From assembly GCA_030373325.1 (NCBI GenBank), contig JAUCZB010000008.1, positions 1 to 64,000 of the forward strand: a stretch of 64,000 nucleotides of DNA, read 5' to 3'. The notes under the pieces are model-generated. The model was not told the origin of the DNA, did no database searches, and saw nothing but the letters and a program-made list of their open reading frames with translations. This stretch comes from Cyanobium sp. CZS25K (GTDB lineage Bacteria; Cyanobacteriota; Cyanobacteriia; PCC-6307; Cyanobiaceae). Below, one piece after another: positions 52,674 to 63,195 of this stretch (the stretch's first letter is position 1; every line of letters begins with the position of its first letter). The position numbers were made by a program, and so were the translations under genes.

Positions 52674-52730
52674 TCGGCGCCTGATTCTCTCCCTCGCTTC
52701 CCTTTTCCGACGCCCGCCACCTCCACCCCC

Positions 52731-53672
52731 ATGCGCCGCTTCCTCTCCCCCCTGTTCGGCACCCTCCTCACCCTCAGCCTTGCGGTGGGCGTGCTGCTCC
52801 TGGGGGCCAGCCCCAGCTGGGCCTACCCCTTCTGGGCCCAGCAGAACTACGCCAACCCGCGCGAAGCCACCGGCAAGATCGTCTGCGCCAACTGCCACCT
52901 GGCCAAGAAGGCCACCCGGGTGGAAGTGCCCCAGGCCGTCTTCCCCGATACGGTCTTCAAGGCGGTGGTCGAAATCCCCTACGACACCTCCGTGCAGCAG
53001 GTCTCCGGCAGCGGCAGCCCCGGCGGCCTGAACGTGGGTGCTGTGGTGATGCTCCCCGACGGTTTCACCCTGGCCCCCCAGGACCGCCTCAGCGACGAGC
53101 TCAAGGAAGAGACCGCCGGTATCTACTACACCCAATACAGCGACGATCAGCCCAACATCCTGCTGGTGGGCCCCCTCCCCGGTGACCAGCACCAGGAGAT
53201 CGTCTTCCCGATCCTTTCCCCCGATCCCGCCACCGACAGCGCCATCCACTTCGGCAAGTACCAGGTGCATGTCGGCGGCAACCGTGGTCGCGGCCAGGTG
53301 ACTCCCGAGGGTGAGAAGACGAACAACACCGTCTACACCGCCCCTGCGGCCGGCACGGTGAGCGCCATCAGCACCGATGAGAACGGCGCCACCGTGGTGG
53401 AGATCACCGGCGCTTCCGGCAGCGTCAGCGAAACCGTGCCGGTCGGCCCCACCCTCACCGTGGCGGTCGGCGATGCGGTGGAGGCCGGCGCCCCCCTCAC
53501 CAACGACCCCAACGTCGGCGGTTTCGGCCAGATCGATGCCGAGGTGGTGCTCCAGAACCCTGTTCGCATCTATGGGCTGCTGGCCTTCTTCGCCGCTGTG
53601 GCCCTCGCCCAGATCATGCTGGTGCTCAAGAAGCGTCAGGTGGAGAAGGTCCAGGCGGCGGAGGGCTTCTGA
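52731..53672 (+). CDS. petA: Cytochrome f
   Basis: [46 protein letters not shown]-terminal TM with [10 protein letters not shown]. Confidence 0.98.
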   Translation: MRRFLSPLFGTLLTLSLAVGVLLLGASPSWAYPFWAQQNYANPREATGKIVCANCHLAKKATRVEVPQAVFPDTVFKAVVEIPYDTSVQQVSGSGSPGGLNVGAVVMLPDGFTLAPQDRLSDELKEETAGIYYTQYSDDQPNILLVGPLPGDQHQEIVFPILSPDPATDSAIHFGKYQVHVGGNRGRGQVTPEGEKTNNTVYTAPAAGTVSAISTDENGATVVEITGASGSVSETVPVGPTLTVAVGDAVEAGAPLTNDPNVGGFGQIDAEVVLQNPVRIYGLLAFFAAVALAQIMLVLKKRQVEKVQAAEGF

Positions 53673-54529
53673 TCGTCGCTTTCGGCCTCTTCACCTCCCC
53701 GGGACCCCTGTTCTTTCAGCTGGGTCCCCTGTCGGTTCGCTGGTATGGCCTGCTCATCGCCCTGGCGGTGCTTCTGGGTCTGGCCCTGGCCACCCGCCTG
53801 GGCCGCCTCAGGGGCATCGAGCCGGCCCTGATCGCCGATCTTCTGCCGCTGATGGTGCTGGGGGCTGTGGTGGGCGCCCGCCTGTACTACGTGGCGCTGG
53901 AATGGCGGCAATACCGCAGCGACTGGCTCGACATCTTCGCCATCTGGCGCGGGGGCATCGCCATCCACGGCGCCCTGATCGGCGGCAGCCTGGTCACCGT
54001 CCTTTTCTGCCGCTGGCGTCGCCAGCCCTTCTGGCCCCTGCTCGACGTGCTGGTTCCCGCGGTGGCCCTGGGCCAGGCGATCGGACGCTGGGGAAACTTC
54101 TTCAATTCCGAGGCCTTCGGCCTGCCCACCAACCTCCCCTGGGCCCTGACCATTCCCATGGCCAACCGGCCGTCGCAGTTCCTTGACCAGGCCTCCTTCC
54201 ACCCCACCTTCCTCTACGAATCCCTCTGGAACCTGGGGGTCTGCGCCCTGCTGCTGGTGCTGTTCCGCCTGGGCAGCCAGGGCCGGCTACGCCTGCCGGC
54301 CGGAGCCCTGAGCTGCGTCTATCTGATGGCCTACAGCACCGGCCGCTTCTGGATCGAGGGGCTGCGGCTCGATCCCCTCTGCCTGTTCTCCCAGCCACCC
54401 TTCTGCAGCGGCGGCCTGCGCATGGCCCAGCTCATGAGCCTGCTGCTCATCCTGCTGGGGGGAGCCGGTCTGCTCTGGCTGTACCGCTGGCGCCGCCCCC
54501 TCCCCGACCCCTCCGGTGTGACCGCATGA
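53669..54529 (+). CDS. lgt: Prolipoprotein diacylglyceryl transferase, proposed CTG start
   Basis: Conserved N-terminus [29 protein letters not shown] lies upstream of the first GTG (53768); IHGALIGG and [16 protein letters not shown] motifs. Only plausible upstream start is CTG at 53669 in a CTGA overlap with petA. Confidence 0.85.
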   Translation: MIVAFGLFTSPGPLFFQLGPLSVRWYGLLIALAVLLGLALATRLGRLRGIEPALIADLLPLMVLGAVVGARLYYVALEWRQYRSDWLDIFAIWRGGIAIHGALIGGSLVTVLFCRWRRQPFWPLLDVLVPAVALGQAIGRWGNFFNSEAFGLPTNLPWALTIPMANRPSQFLDQASFHPTFLYESLWNLGVCALLLVLFRLGSQGRLRLPAGALSCVYLMAYSTGRFWIEGLRLDPLCLFSQPPFCSGGLRMAQLMSLLLILLGGAGLLWLYRWRRPLPDPSGVTA

Positions 54530-55290
54530 CCGCCACCATTCAGATCGTCGGAGCCGGCCCCGGGGCCCCGGACCTGCTCACCCTCAGGGCCGCCCGTGCC
54601 ATCGAAGCGGCCGAGGTGCTGGTCTGGACCGACTCCCTGGTGAATCCCCAGATCGCCGCCCTGGCGCCCAAGGGATGCGAAACGGTCCGCACCAGCACCC
54701 TCACCCTCGAGGAGGTGATGGACGTGGTGCTGGAGCGGGCCATGGCGGGGCGAAGGGTGGTGCGGCTCCACGATGGCGATCCCTGTCTCTACGGAGCCCT
54801 GCAGGAGCAGATCTGCCGCCTGGCCGACGCCGGCCTGGCGGTGGAGGTGGTGCCGGGACTGAGCGCCTACCAGGCCACCGCCGCCTCCCTGGGAGCCGAG
54901 CTGACCATTCCCGGCAGGGTGCAGACCATCGTGCTCAGCCGGGCGGGCGGCCGCACCGGCGTGCCGGAGCGTGAATCCCTGGCCCGACTCGCCGCCCTGC
55001 AGGCCTCCCTCTGCCTCTACCTCAGCGCCCGTCACGTGGAAGAGGTGGAGAGCGAACTGCTGCAGCACTACCCGGCCGACACACCGGTGGCGATCGGCTA
55101 TCGGGTGAGCTGGCCCGACCAGTGGCTGAAGGTGGTGCCCCTCGACACCATGGCCCGGGTCAGCCGGGAGCGGAACCTGATCCGCACCACCCTGTACGTG
55201 GTGAGTCCGGCCCTGCGGGCCGCCGATGGGGCCCGTTCCCTGCTCTATTCCCCCAGCCACAACCACCTGTTCCGCGGCGGGGCCGAATGA
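54526..55290 (+). CDS. cobM: Precorrin-4 C11-methyltransferase
   Basis: [39 protein letters not shown]...[17 protein letters not shown]...[22 protein letters not shown]. Confidence 0.94.
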   Translation: MTATIQIVGAGPGAPDLLTLRAARAIEAAEVLVWTDSLVNPQIAALAPKGCETVRTSTLTLEEVMDVVLERAMAGRRVVRLHDGDPCLYGALQEQICRLADAGLAVEVVPGLSAYQATAASLGAELTIPGRVQTIVLSRAGGRTGVPERESLARLAALQASLCLYLSARHVEEVESELLQHYPADTPVAIGYRVSWPDQWLKVVPLDTMARVSRERNLIRTTLYVVSPALRAADGARSLLYSPSHNHLFRGGAE

Positions 55291-55868
55291 ATCCGGCCAT
55301 GCCCCGCCTGCGCCACCGGCGCGGCTGGGTGAGCGCCGCTGAGGCCGATGGCTGGCTGGCGCAGCTGCAGCAGGAGGTGCCCTGGAAGCAGGAACACATC
55401 ACCGTGTACGGCCGCCGCCACGCCATGCCCCGCCTCACCTGCTGGATGGCGGATCCGGGTTGTGGCTACCGCTACTCGGGCCTGGAGAACAGCATCGAAC
55501 CCTGGACCCCCCTGACGGCCAGCATCCGTCGGCGCGTCGCGGCGGCCGCGGCGCGGGACTTCAATTCCCTGCTGCTGAACCTCTACCGCGACGGCCGGGA
55601 TGCGATGGGTTGGCATGCCGATGACGAGGCCGAACTCGATCCTGAGGCCCCCATCGCTTCCCTCAGCCTGGGGGCCACCCGAACCCTGCGCTTCCGCCCC
55701 CGCCAGCGGGACACGGCCCCGTCCGTGGCGGTGGAGCTTGCCAACGGGGATCTGTTGTTGATGGACCCTCCCACCCAGCAGCATTGGCAGCACGGGCTGC
55801 CGCGGCGGCTCAAGGTCGACACCCCACGGCTGAACCTGACCTTCCGGGTGGTGCGCCCACCGGCCTGA
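55287..55868 (+). CDS. AlkB-like 2OG-Fe(II) oxygenase
   Basis: FNSLLLNLYRDGRDAMGWHADDEAELDPEAPIASLSLGATRTLRFR...PRLNLTFRVV. Confidence 0.93.
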   Translation: MNPAMPRLRHRRGWVSAAEADGWLAQLQQEVPWKQEHITVYGRRHAMPRLTCWMADPGCGYRYSGLENSIEPWTPLTASIRRRVAAAAARDFNSLLLNLYRDGRDAMGWHADDEAELDPEAPIASLSLGATRTLRFRPRQRDTAPSVAVELANGDLLLMDPPTQQHWQHGLPRRLKVDTPRLNLTFRVVRPPA

Positions 55869-55975
55869 ACAGGGGGCCTGGGTGCCGCCACGGGGGGCGG
55901 CTGCAGCGGGCATCGCAGCGGCGGGGTGATGGCCACAATGGGTGGCCTGTTCCTCTGAGCGGAGTTCCGAGGGCA

Positions 55976-56626
55976 ATGGCCATTTCCAGTGGAAGCCGAC
56001 GCCTCCTCACGCTGCTGCTGAGCGTGACCCTGCTGGGCAGCGGCTGTCAGTTGACCGGCGTGAGTGAGGCCGGCCGGGATCGCTGCCGCCAGCTCAGCGC
56101 CGCCACAGGCCATCCGCTCAGGGCGGCGCTGAGCTACATCCGCTGCCTGCCCAGCACGGACCGCCGCCTGGCGATCGAGCGGGCGGACGAGAAAGAGGCC
56201 GCAGCCCGACGGGCCGCCCTGGAGGCCTGTCGCAGCCGGCAGCGGCGGATCACCTCCCTGATGGCGTCCCTCCGCGACGCCGAACAGGAGCTGGCGGCGG
56301 CCCGCAACAGCCCGTTCCGTCCCAGCGTGCCCCCCCCGACGCCCATCGATGCCGGCAGGGAATCCCGCTACCGCCAGGAGGACCAGCAGCTCGACCGCGA
56401 ACGCTATGAGGCCGCCCTCGGCGCCTGGGAGGAGCAGGTGGCCTCCCAGAGGGCCCGCTGGCGCCAGGGGCGCGCCCAACGCGTGGAGGTCGCCCAGGCC
56501 CGTCTCGACCGGGACTACCAGGCCCTCAGGGCCCTTGAGCCCGATCTGTTCACCGGCCCGGGCAGCATCGAATTCGACCCCATGGCGCTTCAACGGGTGA
56601 AGGCCGGCTGTGCCAGCACCGGTTAG
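55976..56626 (+). CDS. Coiled-coil-rich hypothetical lipoprotein
   Basis: Signal peptide with lipobox-like LLGSGC; long charged helical region. Confidence 0.65.
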   Translation: MAISSGSRRLLTLLLSVTLLGSGCQLTGVSEAGRDRCRQLSAATGHPLRAALSYIRCLPSTDRRLAIERADEKEAAARRAALEACRSRQRRITSLMASLRDAEQELAAARNSPFRPSVPPPTPIDAGRESRYRQEDQQLDRERYEAALGAWEEQVASQRARWRQGRAQRVEVAQARLDRDYQALRALEPDLFTGPGSIEFDPMALQRVKAGCASTG

Positions 56627-57342
56627 CCGACCACCTCCACGTCGATCACGTCCTCCCGCGTCCAGGCCGCCGGCACCCTGCGGCCCAGTTCCCGGGCGGC
56701 GAAGGCGCCGATCCTGCGGGTCATCGCGTAGTCGATGCCTCCCCCCACCAGGCCGCCGAGGACGGGGACGACCCGCGGCAACCTCACCACTCCCGCCTGC
56801 GTGAATCGGCTCACCAGCCGAAAGCCCACCGCCCTGTTGATCGCAGCCAGCACACCGGCCGGCAGGCGCCGAAGCTGGGCCTGGGCAAACTGCTGGGCGG
56901 CCTTCACACCGACCTGTTTGAGCACCTCCCCCGCCTGGTCGCCGATCAGGGTGAGCAGGATCTGGGTGCGCACCGCCTCATGGTCGAGATCAAACCCGTA
57001 GAGCACCGCGATGGCAGCCACCAGACGGGTCTGAATCACCCAGGAGGCGGCGACCGCCGCAGGCAGCTGCAGCGGCAACAGGGCGAATCCCCCCACGCCG
57101 GTGAGGAATCCTGTGCCCGCATTCCAGCGGGCCTGATCCTCGATCATCTCCTGCACAGCCCGCTCCAGACCCACCCGGGCGATGCGCGGGCGGTAGTCGC
57201 TCGCCACCTCTGCCGCCGAGCGCAGCCTCAGGGGCGCCCCTCCCGGCAACGGAGAGGGCAACGGCGCCCCCTCGACGCCCCAGAGCACCAGGCGGCGGAC
57301 CAGGTCCTCCACCTGCACCGGGGAACGGGGCGCCGCTGCCAT
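56623..57342 (-). CDS. EcsC family protein
   Basis: GFLTGVGGFALLPLQLPAAVAASWVIQTRLVAAIAVLYGFDLDHEAVRTQILLTLIGD...VPVLGGLVGGGIDYAMTRRIG. Confidence 0.82.
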   Translation of the reverse strand: MAAAPRSPVQVEDLVRRLVLWGVEGAPLPSPLPGGAPLRLRSAAEVASDYRPRIARVGLERAVQEMIEDQARWNAGTGFLTGVGGFALLPLQLPAAVAASWVIQTRLVAAIAVLYGFDLDHEAVRTQILLTLIGDQAGEVLKQVGVKAAQQFAQAQLRRLPAGVLAAINRAVGFRLVSRFTQAGVVRLPRVVPVLGGLVGGGIDYAMTRRIGAFAARELGRRVPAAWTREDVIDVEVVG

Positions 57343-57551
57343 GCCGGTCCGGGGAGAAGGATTTTCAGCCTAGGGGGATCGCTGGGCCGCTCCCCCGAGG
57401 AGAGGAGATTCCGTCCAGGCGTGCCGTGGGGAACGGCATTTGACAGTGAGATCGGCGACCGTGTAGGAGGGGTCAGGCCATCAGGCCAGGTTGAGACTGT
57501 CCGGCGTAGAAGGAATCCTTTCCGCGTTGCAGAGGCCTCGACAGCAACGAT

Positions 57552-57623
<72 letters not shown>

Positions 57624-57711
57624 TGTCTTTGATCCGGTTCCCCAGCCTGCCCCCCCGTCAGGCCGGTGACTTGTCGCCATCAGGATGGCTCGCCACACTG
57701 CCGGCTGACCA

Positions 57712-58518
57712 TTGCATCAGGAGTCCTTGCCCTTGTTCGATTCCCCTGCCGCAACCATGGCCGCAGAGGACGGAAGCGCACCGATTCCGGAACTCGTCCA
57801 GCTGGGCGAACGGCTCGGCCAGGCCCGGCGAGAACAGGGCCTGAGCGTGGAGGTGCTGGCCGACCGGCTGCGGCTGGGCTCCGAGCAGCTGATGGCCCTC
57901 GAGACGGGAGACCACAGGCACCTGCCGGAAGCGGTCTTCGTGGTGGCCCAGGCCAAGCGGGTGGCGGGCGCCCTGAGGATCGACGTGAGCCAGCAGATCA
58001 GCGATCTGCAGGAGAGCCGCCTGATGCGCCGCCGGCGCCAGCCGGCCCCCAGGCTCCTCCAGCAAAGGCCCCCGGCCGCCCCCGCCCAACGGGGGCGGCC
58101 CCGCAGCTGGGTGTGGGCGGGCCTGCTCCTGCTGGGCGGCAGCGCCGTCGCGGTGACCGCGCTGCGGGGGACAGCCCCTTCCCCACAGGCGGCCCCGGCC
58201 TCCGGCCCATCCCCGTCCCCCGGCCAGGACAGGGCTCCAGCGGCGATCGCGGTAGCGCCTCTCCAGACAGCAGCGGATCAGCTGCGGCTGCAGACCAGCC
58301 AGCCCAGCTGGCTGGAGGTGCGCACGGCCGCCGGGGTCACCCTGTACCGCGGCACCTTCACCGGCGAGAAGCGTTTTCCCCTGGGCAACGGCCTGAGGGT
58401 CCTGGCCGGCCGGCCGGATCTGGTCACGGCGAGTGCCGGCAGCCAGGAGCCCAGGCCGCTGGGCCGGATCGATCAGGTGGTGTGGCGAACCTTCAGGACG
58501 ACGCCTGCCGCACCGTGA
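57712..58518 (+). CDS. RodZ-like helix-turn-helix membrane protein with C-terminal DUF4115-like domain
   Basis: LGERLGQARREQGLSVEVLADRLRL HTH, single TM, C-terminal WLEVRTAAGVTLYRGTFTGEKRFPL; start may be TTG 57712 or ATG 57757. Confidence 0.78.
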   Translation: MHQESLPLFDSPAATMAAEDGSAPIPELVQLGERLGQARREQGLSVEVLADRLRLGSEQLMALETGDHRHLPEAVFVVAQAKRVAGALRIDVSQQISDLQESRLMRRRRQPAPRLLQQRPPAAPAQRGRPRSWVWAGLLLLGGSAVAVTALRGTAPSPQAAPASGPSPSPGQDRAPAAIAVAPLQTAADQLRLQTSQPSWLEVRTAAGVTLYRGTFTGEKRFPLGNGLRVLAGRPDLVTASAGSQEPRPLGRIDQVVWRTFRTTPAAP

Positions 58519-60160
58519 GCCGCAGGCCCGTGGCCTCGAGCACCAGTTCGGCGCAGGACCTGAGACTCCACTCCTCCAGGCTCAGATCCAGGGGGGGCTC
58601 ACCGGAGGCTGGGGGTCGGGGCTGCAGGCTGATCGTGAAGCCACGGGGCTGATGGGCCCGGTCGGTGGCCGCACAGACGCTGATCGCCTCGATGACGGGG
58701 GCGGGCCTGCGATCGAGAGCGGCCGCCAGCCGGAGCAGCAGCGCCATCGTGACCACCGTGTGACGGTGCTGGCCGGCTTCGATCAGCTGCCAGGACTCAT
58801 GGCGTTTCTTGGGCAGGCTGCGCCGGTGATAGCGGGCGATCGCCGCCACCATCAGGTGTTCGGCTTCGGAATAGCCCAGCAGCTCCCCATGGCGGATCAG
58901 GTACCAGGTGTGCTTGTGGTAGGCGGCGATGTTGACGTGCTTGCCGCAGGCATGCAACTGGGCCGCCGCCCACAGCAGGGCGCGGCCCTCGCCGCCGTCA
59001 TCGTGCAGCAGGCCCCGGGTCTGGTCGTAGAGGCTCAGGGCATGGCTGGCCACCCGATCGGCCCGGCCCGTGTCCACCCCGTAGGTGCGGGCCAGGTGCA
59101 GCACGGTGCGGCGGCGGATCGTGCTCTGGAAGGTGAAGCGATCGACGAGCAGGCCGTTGCGGAGCATCCAGTCGACGATCAGCCCCTCCCGCAGGGCCCG
59201 CTCGCAGACCACCAGCTCCCGGACCTGAAGAATCTCCATGGTGGTCTGGAGGATCAGGGCACCGGGGACGATGATCTCGGCCCGGCGTTCGTTGATCGCC
59301 GTGAGGGCACGGCGCTGCTCCGGGGTCATGGCCACCAGACGCTCGACGATCGCATCCAGGCGGTCCCGGCCCAGGCGGTAGCCATCGAGCTTCAGGGGCG
59401 GATTGGGGTCCTGGGCGGAGGCCAGGGCCGCCATGGCCATGGCGGTGCCGCTGGTGGCCACCAGAACGGGCTTCTCCCCAGGCCGCAGCGCCCGTTTCAC
59501 CTCGGCGAGGGCCGGATCCATCGCCCCCTGGATGTAGGCCTCGAGGAAGCCCCGGCGTGCCGGTGTCAGCGGGTCCTCCCGGCAGAACTCCCGCTGCAGG
59601 CGCACAGCCCCGATCCGGGTGCTGGTGAGGGCCCGGGCATCGCGGCCATCGGCAAGCACCAGCTCGGTGGAGCCACCGCCGATGTCGAGGATGAAATAGG
59701 GCTGCTCGCCGAAGGAGAGGCCCGACAGCACCCCCAGGTAGATCAGTCGGGCCTCCTCGGGCCCGCTGACCAGATCCACCACCAGCCCCAGCTGGTCCTG
59801 CAGGCCCTGCAGGAAGGCACGGCCGTTCGGGGCCTCCCGCACGGCGCTGGTGGCGGCGGTGACGATCTGCTCCACCCCATGGCTGGTGGCGAGGTCCCGG
59901 CAGTGGCGCAGGGTCAGGAAGGCCCTCGCGATCGCCTCGGGGGTGAGGTCTCCGGATTCCGGATCCCTTTCCCCCAGGCGGGTGGTGGACTTCTCCGCCA
60001 CCACCACCGAGAAACTGCGCAGGACCGGATCGACCGCCGCGATCAGCAGATGGATGGAGTTGGTGCCGATGTCGATGGCCGCCACCCGCCGTTCCACGGA
60101 ATCGGCGGTGTCAGGAACCGAAGCCAACGCGGCTGACGCCGGATCGGGAATCGGGGGCAT
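58493..60160 (-). CDS. ppx: Exopolyphosphatase / pppGpp phosphohydrolase
   Basis: VAAIDIGTNSIHLLIAAVD...FILDIGGGSTELVLADG; C-terminal HD-like region. Confidence 0.95.
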   Translation of the reverse strand: MPPIPDPASAALASVPDTADSVERRVAAIDIGTNSIHLLIAAVDPVLRSFSVVVAEKSTTRLGERDPESGDLTPEAIARAFLTLRHCRDLATSHGVEQIVTAATSAVREAPNGRAFLQGLQDQLGLVVDLVSGPEEARLIYLGVLSGLSFGEQPYFILDIGGGSTELVLADGRDARALTSTRIGAVRLQREFCREDPLTPARRGFLEAYIQGAMDPALAEVKRALRPGEKPVLVATSGTAMAMAALASAQDPNPPLKLDGYRLGRDRLDAIVERLVAMTPEQRRALTAINERRAEIIVPGALILQTTMEILQVRELVVCERALREGLIVDWMLRNGLLVDRFTFQSTIRRRTVLHLARTYGVDTGRADRVASHALSLYDQTRGLLHDDGGEGRALLWAAAQLHACGKHVNIAAYHKHTWYLIRHGELLGYSEAEHLMVAAIARYHRRSLPKKRHESWQLIEAGQHRHTVVTMALLLRLAAALDRRPAPVIEAISVCAATDRAHQPRGFTISLQPRPPASGEPPLDLSLEEWSLRSCAELVLEATGLRLTVRQASS

Positions 60161-60260
60161 GGGTGGGGGCCCGGGCAGCGGCGGGGTCACTTTGCCACCG
60201 GGCACGGGAACGCCGCCGTCAGCTGTTGGATAGGGTGCCGGCATTCGACCGTTGCAAGCG

Positions 60261-61166
60261 GTGAACGTCCCGTTGGCCCCTGGCCGTGCCCAGGCCTGGC
60301 TTGAGCTGCTGCGCTGGCACAAGCCCAGCGGCCGGCTCATCCTGCTGATTCCCGCCGGCTGGGCCCTGTGGCTGGGGCCCTCCGTGCCGCCTCCGGCCCT
60401 GCTGGTGGGCTGGATCGTGCTGGGGGGCCTGGCGGTGAGCGGCGCCGGCTGCGTGGCCAACGACCTCTGGGACCGGCGCATCGATCCCCTGGTGGAACGC
60501 ACCCGCCACCGCCCCATGGCTGATGGCCGCCTCGGGGTGGGCACCGCAACCGTGCTGCTGCTCCTCTGTCTGGTGATGGCCCTGGCGGCCCTGCTGGCCC
60601 TGCCCGCCGCCAGCCGGGTGCTGTGCGTGGGCCTCGCCCTGGCCACGCTGCCCCTGGTGCTGCTCTACCCCTCCGCCAAGCGCTGGTTCGCCTACCCCCA
60701 GCTGGTGCTGGCCCTGTGCTGGGGCTTCGCCGTCCTGATTCCCTGGGCAGCCGCCCAGGGGGGCCTGCAGGGTGCCCAGGGCGGCTGGCCCCTGCTGCTC
60801 ACCTGGCTGGCTGCGGTGAGCTGGACCTTCGGCTTCGACACCGTCTACGCCATGAGCGACCGGGACGACGATCGGCGCCTCGGGGTGCGCAGCAGTGCCC
60901 TGAGCCTGGGGGCCCACGCCCCTCTGGCGGTGGCCCTCTGCTACGGGTTCACCTGCGCGGCCCTCGCCCTGGCGGTGCTCCTCCAGGGACGGGCGGGTCT
61001 GCCGTTCTGGCTGCCCTGGGCCGCCGCCACCCTGGCGATGCAGCAGCAGGCGGCCCGGCTGTGCCGCCCCGATCTGCCCCGCAGCGCCTATGGGCGCCAC
61101 TTCGCCGTTCAGGTGTGGCTCGGGGCTCTGCTGCTGCTGGCGGTGATGCTCTCCACCAGCAGCTGA
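60261..61166 (+). CDS. ubiA: 4-hydroxybenzoate polyprenyltransferase (UbiA family)
   Basis: LLRWHKPSGRLILLIPAGWALWL...GAGCVANDLWDRRIDPLVERTRHRPMADGRL...FDTVYAMSDRDDDRRLGVRSSAL. Confidence 0.95.
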   Translation: MNVPLAPGRAQAWLELLRWHKPSGRLILLIPAGWALWLGPSVPPPALLVGWIVLGGLAVSGAGCVANDLWDRRIDPLVERTRHRPMADGRLGVGTATVLLLLCLVMALAALLALPAASRVLCVGLALATLPLVLLYPSAKRWFAYPQLVLALCWGFAVLIPWAAAQGGLQGAQGGWPLLLTWLAAVSWTFGFDTVYAMSDRDDDRRLGVRSSALSLGAHAPLAVALCYGFTCAALALAVLLQGRAGLPFWLPWAAATLAMQQQAARLCRPDLPRSAYGRHFAVQVWLGALLLLAVMLSTSS

Positions 61167-61173
61167 TTCCCCC

Positions 61174-62118
61174 ATGGTCACCGGACAGCCATTCCCCGAC
61201 CAGCCTCCGGCCCTGCGGCCGGGCGACCGGGTGAGGCTGGTGGCGGCCAGTTCCGCCCTCGCCGATCTGGAGCGGCTGCAGGCGGGCCTGGCGGTGCTGG
61301 CCGGCTGGGGCCTGGCGCTGGATGACGATCCCGCCCGGCTGCCGCCGCGCCGCTGGGGTTATCTCGCGGGACGGGACGGTGAGCGGGCCGGCGATCTGCA
61401 CCCGGAGGCCGCTCCGGGGGACCGGGCGGCCCTGCTGGCCTGCGTGCGGGGGGGCTGGGGATCGGCCCGGCTGCTGGAGCGCCCCCTGACCGCGGCCGGG
61501 GGCTGGCTGCTGGGCTTCTCCGATGTCACTTCCCTGCTGTGGCACCGGCTGGCGACGGGCCAGGGGGGTGCCATCCACGGCCCCCTGCTCACCACCCTGG
61601 CCGCCGAACCGGCCTGGAGCCAGGAGCGGTTGCGGGCCCTGCTGTTCGGCGAGCCCCTGGACGGCCTGGACGGCGAGAGCTGGGTGGGGGGGCAGGCCGA
61701 AGGGCCCCTGCTGACGGCCAACCTCACCGTGGCGACCCACCTGCTGGGCACACCGCACCTGCCGGATCTGGACGGGGCGATCCTGATCCTCGAGGACGTG
61801 GGAGAAGCTCCCTACCGGATCGACCGCATGCTCACCCACTGGCGCCTCTGCGGCGCCCTGCAGCGGCTGGGGGGCATCGGCTTCGGCAGCTTCGAGGGCT
61901 GCGACACCAGTGAAGGGGGCGATGGCGACGCCCCCGGATTCCGCCTGGAGCAGGTGCTGCGGGAGCGCACGGCCGATCTGGGGGTGCCCGTGCTGGCCGG
62001 ACTGCCGGTGGGCCACGGTGCCGTCAATGCCGCCCTGCCCCTCGGGGTGCGAGCCCGGCTCGACGGCGACCAGGGCCGACTGACGGTCAGCGATCCGGTG
62101 ACTGGCCCTGGCCGGTGA
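61174..62118 (+). CDS. ldcA: LD-carboxypeptidase (peptidase S66)
   Basis: LRPGDRVRLVAASSAL...ACVRGGWGSARLLE...WLLGFSDVTSLLWH...LILEDVGEAPYRIDRMLTHW. Confidence 0.92.
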   Translation: MVTGQPFPDQPPALRPGDRVRLVAASSALADLERLQAGLAVLAGWGLALDDDPARLPPRRWGYLAGRDGERAGDLHPEAAPGDRAALLACVRGGWGSARLLERPLTAAGGWLLGFSDVTSLLWHRLATGQGGAIHGPLLTTLAAEPAWSQERLRALLFGEPLDGLDGESWVGGQAEGPLLTANLTVATHLLGTPHLPDLDGAILILEDVGEAPYRIDRMLTHWRLCGALQRLGGIGFGSFEGCDTSEGGDGDAPGFRLEQVLRERTADLGVPVLAGLPVGHGAVNAALPLGVRARLDGDQGRLTVSDPVTGPGR

Positions 62119-63187
62119 CCCTTTCCTCGTCGATGACGGTCCGGCCGATCAGGCGGCCCTGCCTGAGCAGCTGGCTCACCCGCCAGCGACGGTGGCCGTC
62201 CGGGCTGCAGCTGATGATCTCGTGCACATCGGGATCGGCGGGGTCCCGGGCGCGCATCACCAGAAGACCTCCGGAGGCGGACTCCTCCCCCGGCAGGTCC
62301 ATCGCCCAGCCCTCGTAGCGGTCGCTGCTGAACCACACCCGCCCGGAATGGATCTCGCCATGGGCCTCGATGCGGCGTGCCGGAGCGTTCTCCGGGCCGT
62401 ACAGATTGATCTGGTGGTAGCGCCAGCGGCCGTCCTGGCGGACCACCCGGATCGTGATCGTGCTGGGGAAGGTCTCCAGCAGCCCTCCCTCGGCGTCGAA
62501 ACGGCGCCAGGTGCCCCGCCAGACGCCCTGCTGCCGCGCCAGCGCCGGCAGTGGTCCGGCCGCCCCGGGCCCATCGCCGCCCTCCACCCGGTCGAACAGC
62601 AGCCAGCTGAAGCCGTCGATCTCGCCGCGCACCGAGCCATCGGCCAGCCGCAGGCTGCGGTCCCGGTACCAGAGCTGGTCAGGATGGAGAAGCATCTCGA
62701 ACTCGGCGCAGACCTCACCGTCCACCGGGTGGTGGTAACGACAGGCGCCGGGATCCATGCGGGCGCGGAAGCGATCGAAGGCCGGCTCCGCCTCGAAGAA
62801 CAGATCACAGCCCGGATGGCGATCGAAGGCCTCCGGCTCCAGGGCCTGCACCAGGTCGGCCGCCAGGGGCGGACGGTCGTAGGTGGGCCCGCCGCGGAAG
62901 AACAGCTGTTCGGCCCGCACGGCCCCGCGTTCCGGATCGACCCGCAGCACCACCACCCGCTGGCGGTGGGCCAGCGACGGGGCGCTGGCGCGGAACTCCT
63001 GGAAATAGACCACCACTTCCCCCAGCTGCGGCGCCACGAGCCGCTCCACGGCCATCGTGCGCAGCTCCCGGGTGAGCTCGGGCGCCGCCGGACCGCCCCT
63101 GGCGACGTTGGCGGCCACCTGACGCCGGTTGTCGAAGGCCCCCTGCCAGCGGGCGGCGATCGTTTCGATCTGGGTGGGGCTGTCCAT
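62087..63187 (-). CDS. CpcT/CpeT-like chromophore lyase domain fused to a second calycin-like (DUF3598-like) domain
   Basis: N-terminal GAFDNRRQVAAN...VVVYFQEF...VLRVDPERGAVRAEQLFF...GCDLFFE; C-terminal QQGVWRGTWRRFDAEGGLLETFPSTITIRVV...LYGPENAPARRIEAHGEIHSGRVWFSSDRYEGWAMD. Confidence 0.65.
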   Translation of the reverse strand: MDSPTQIETIAARWQGAFDNRRQVAANVARGGPAAPELTRELRTMAVERLVAPQLGEVVVYFQEFRASAPSLAHRQRVVVLRVDPERGAVRAEQLFFRGGPTYDRPPLAADLVQALEPEAFDRHPGCDLFFEAEPAFDRFRARMDPGACRYHHPVDGEVCAEFEMLLHPDQLWYRDRSLRLADGSVRGEIDGFSWLLFDRVEGGDGPGAAGPLPALARQQGVWRGTWRRFDAEGGLLETFPSTITIRVVRQDGRWRYHQINLYGPENAPARRIEAHGEIHSGRVWFSSDRYEGWAMDLPGEESASGGLLVMRARDPADPDVHEIISCSPDGHRRWRVSQLLRQGRLIGRTVIDEERVTGQGQSPDR

Positions 63188-63195
63188 CGCCGGCC

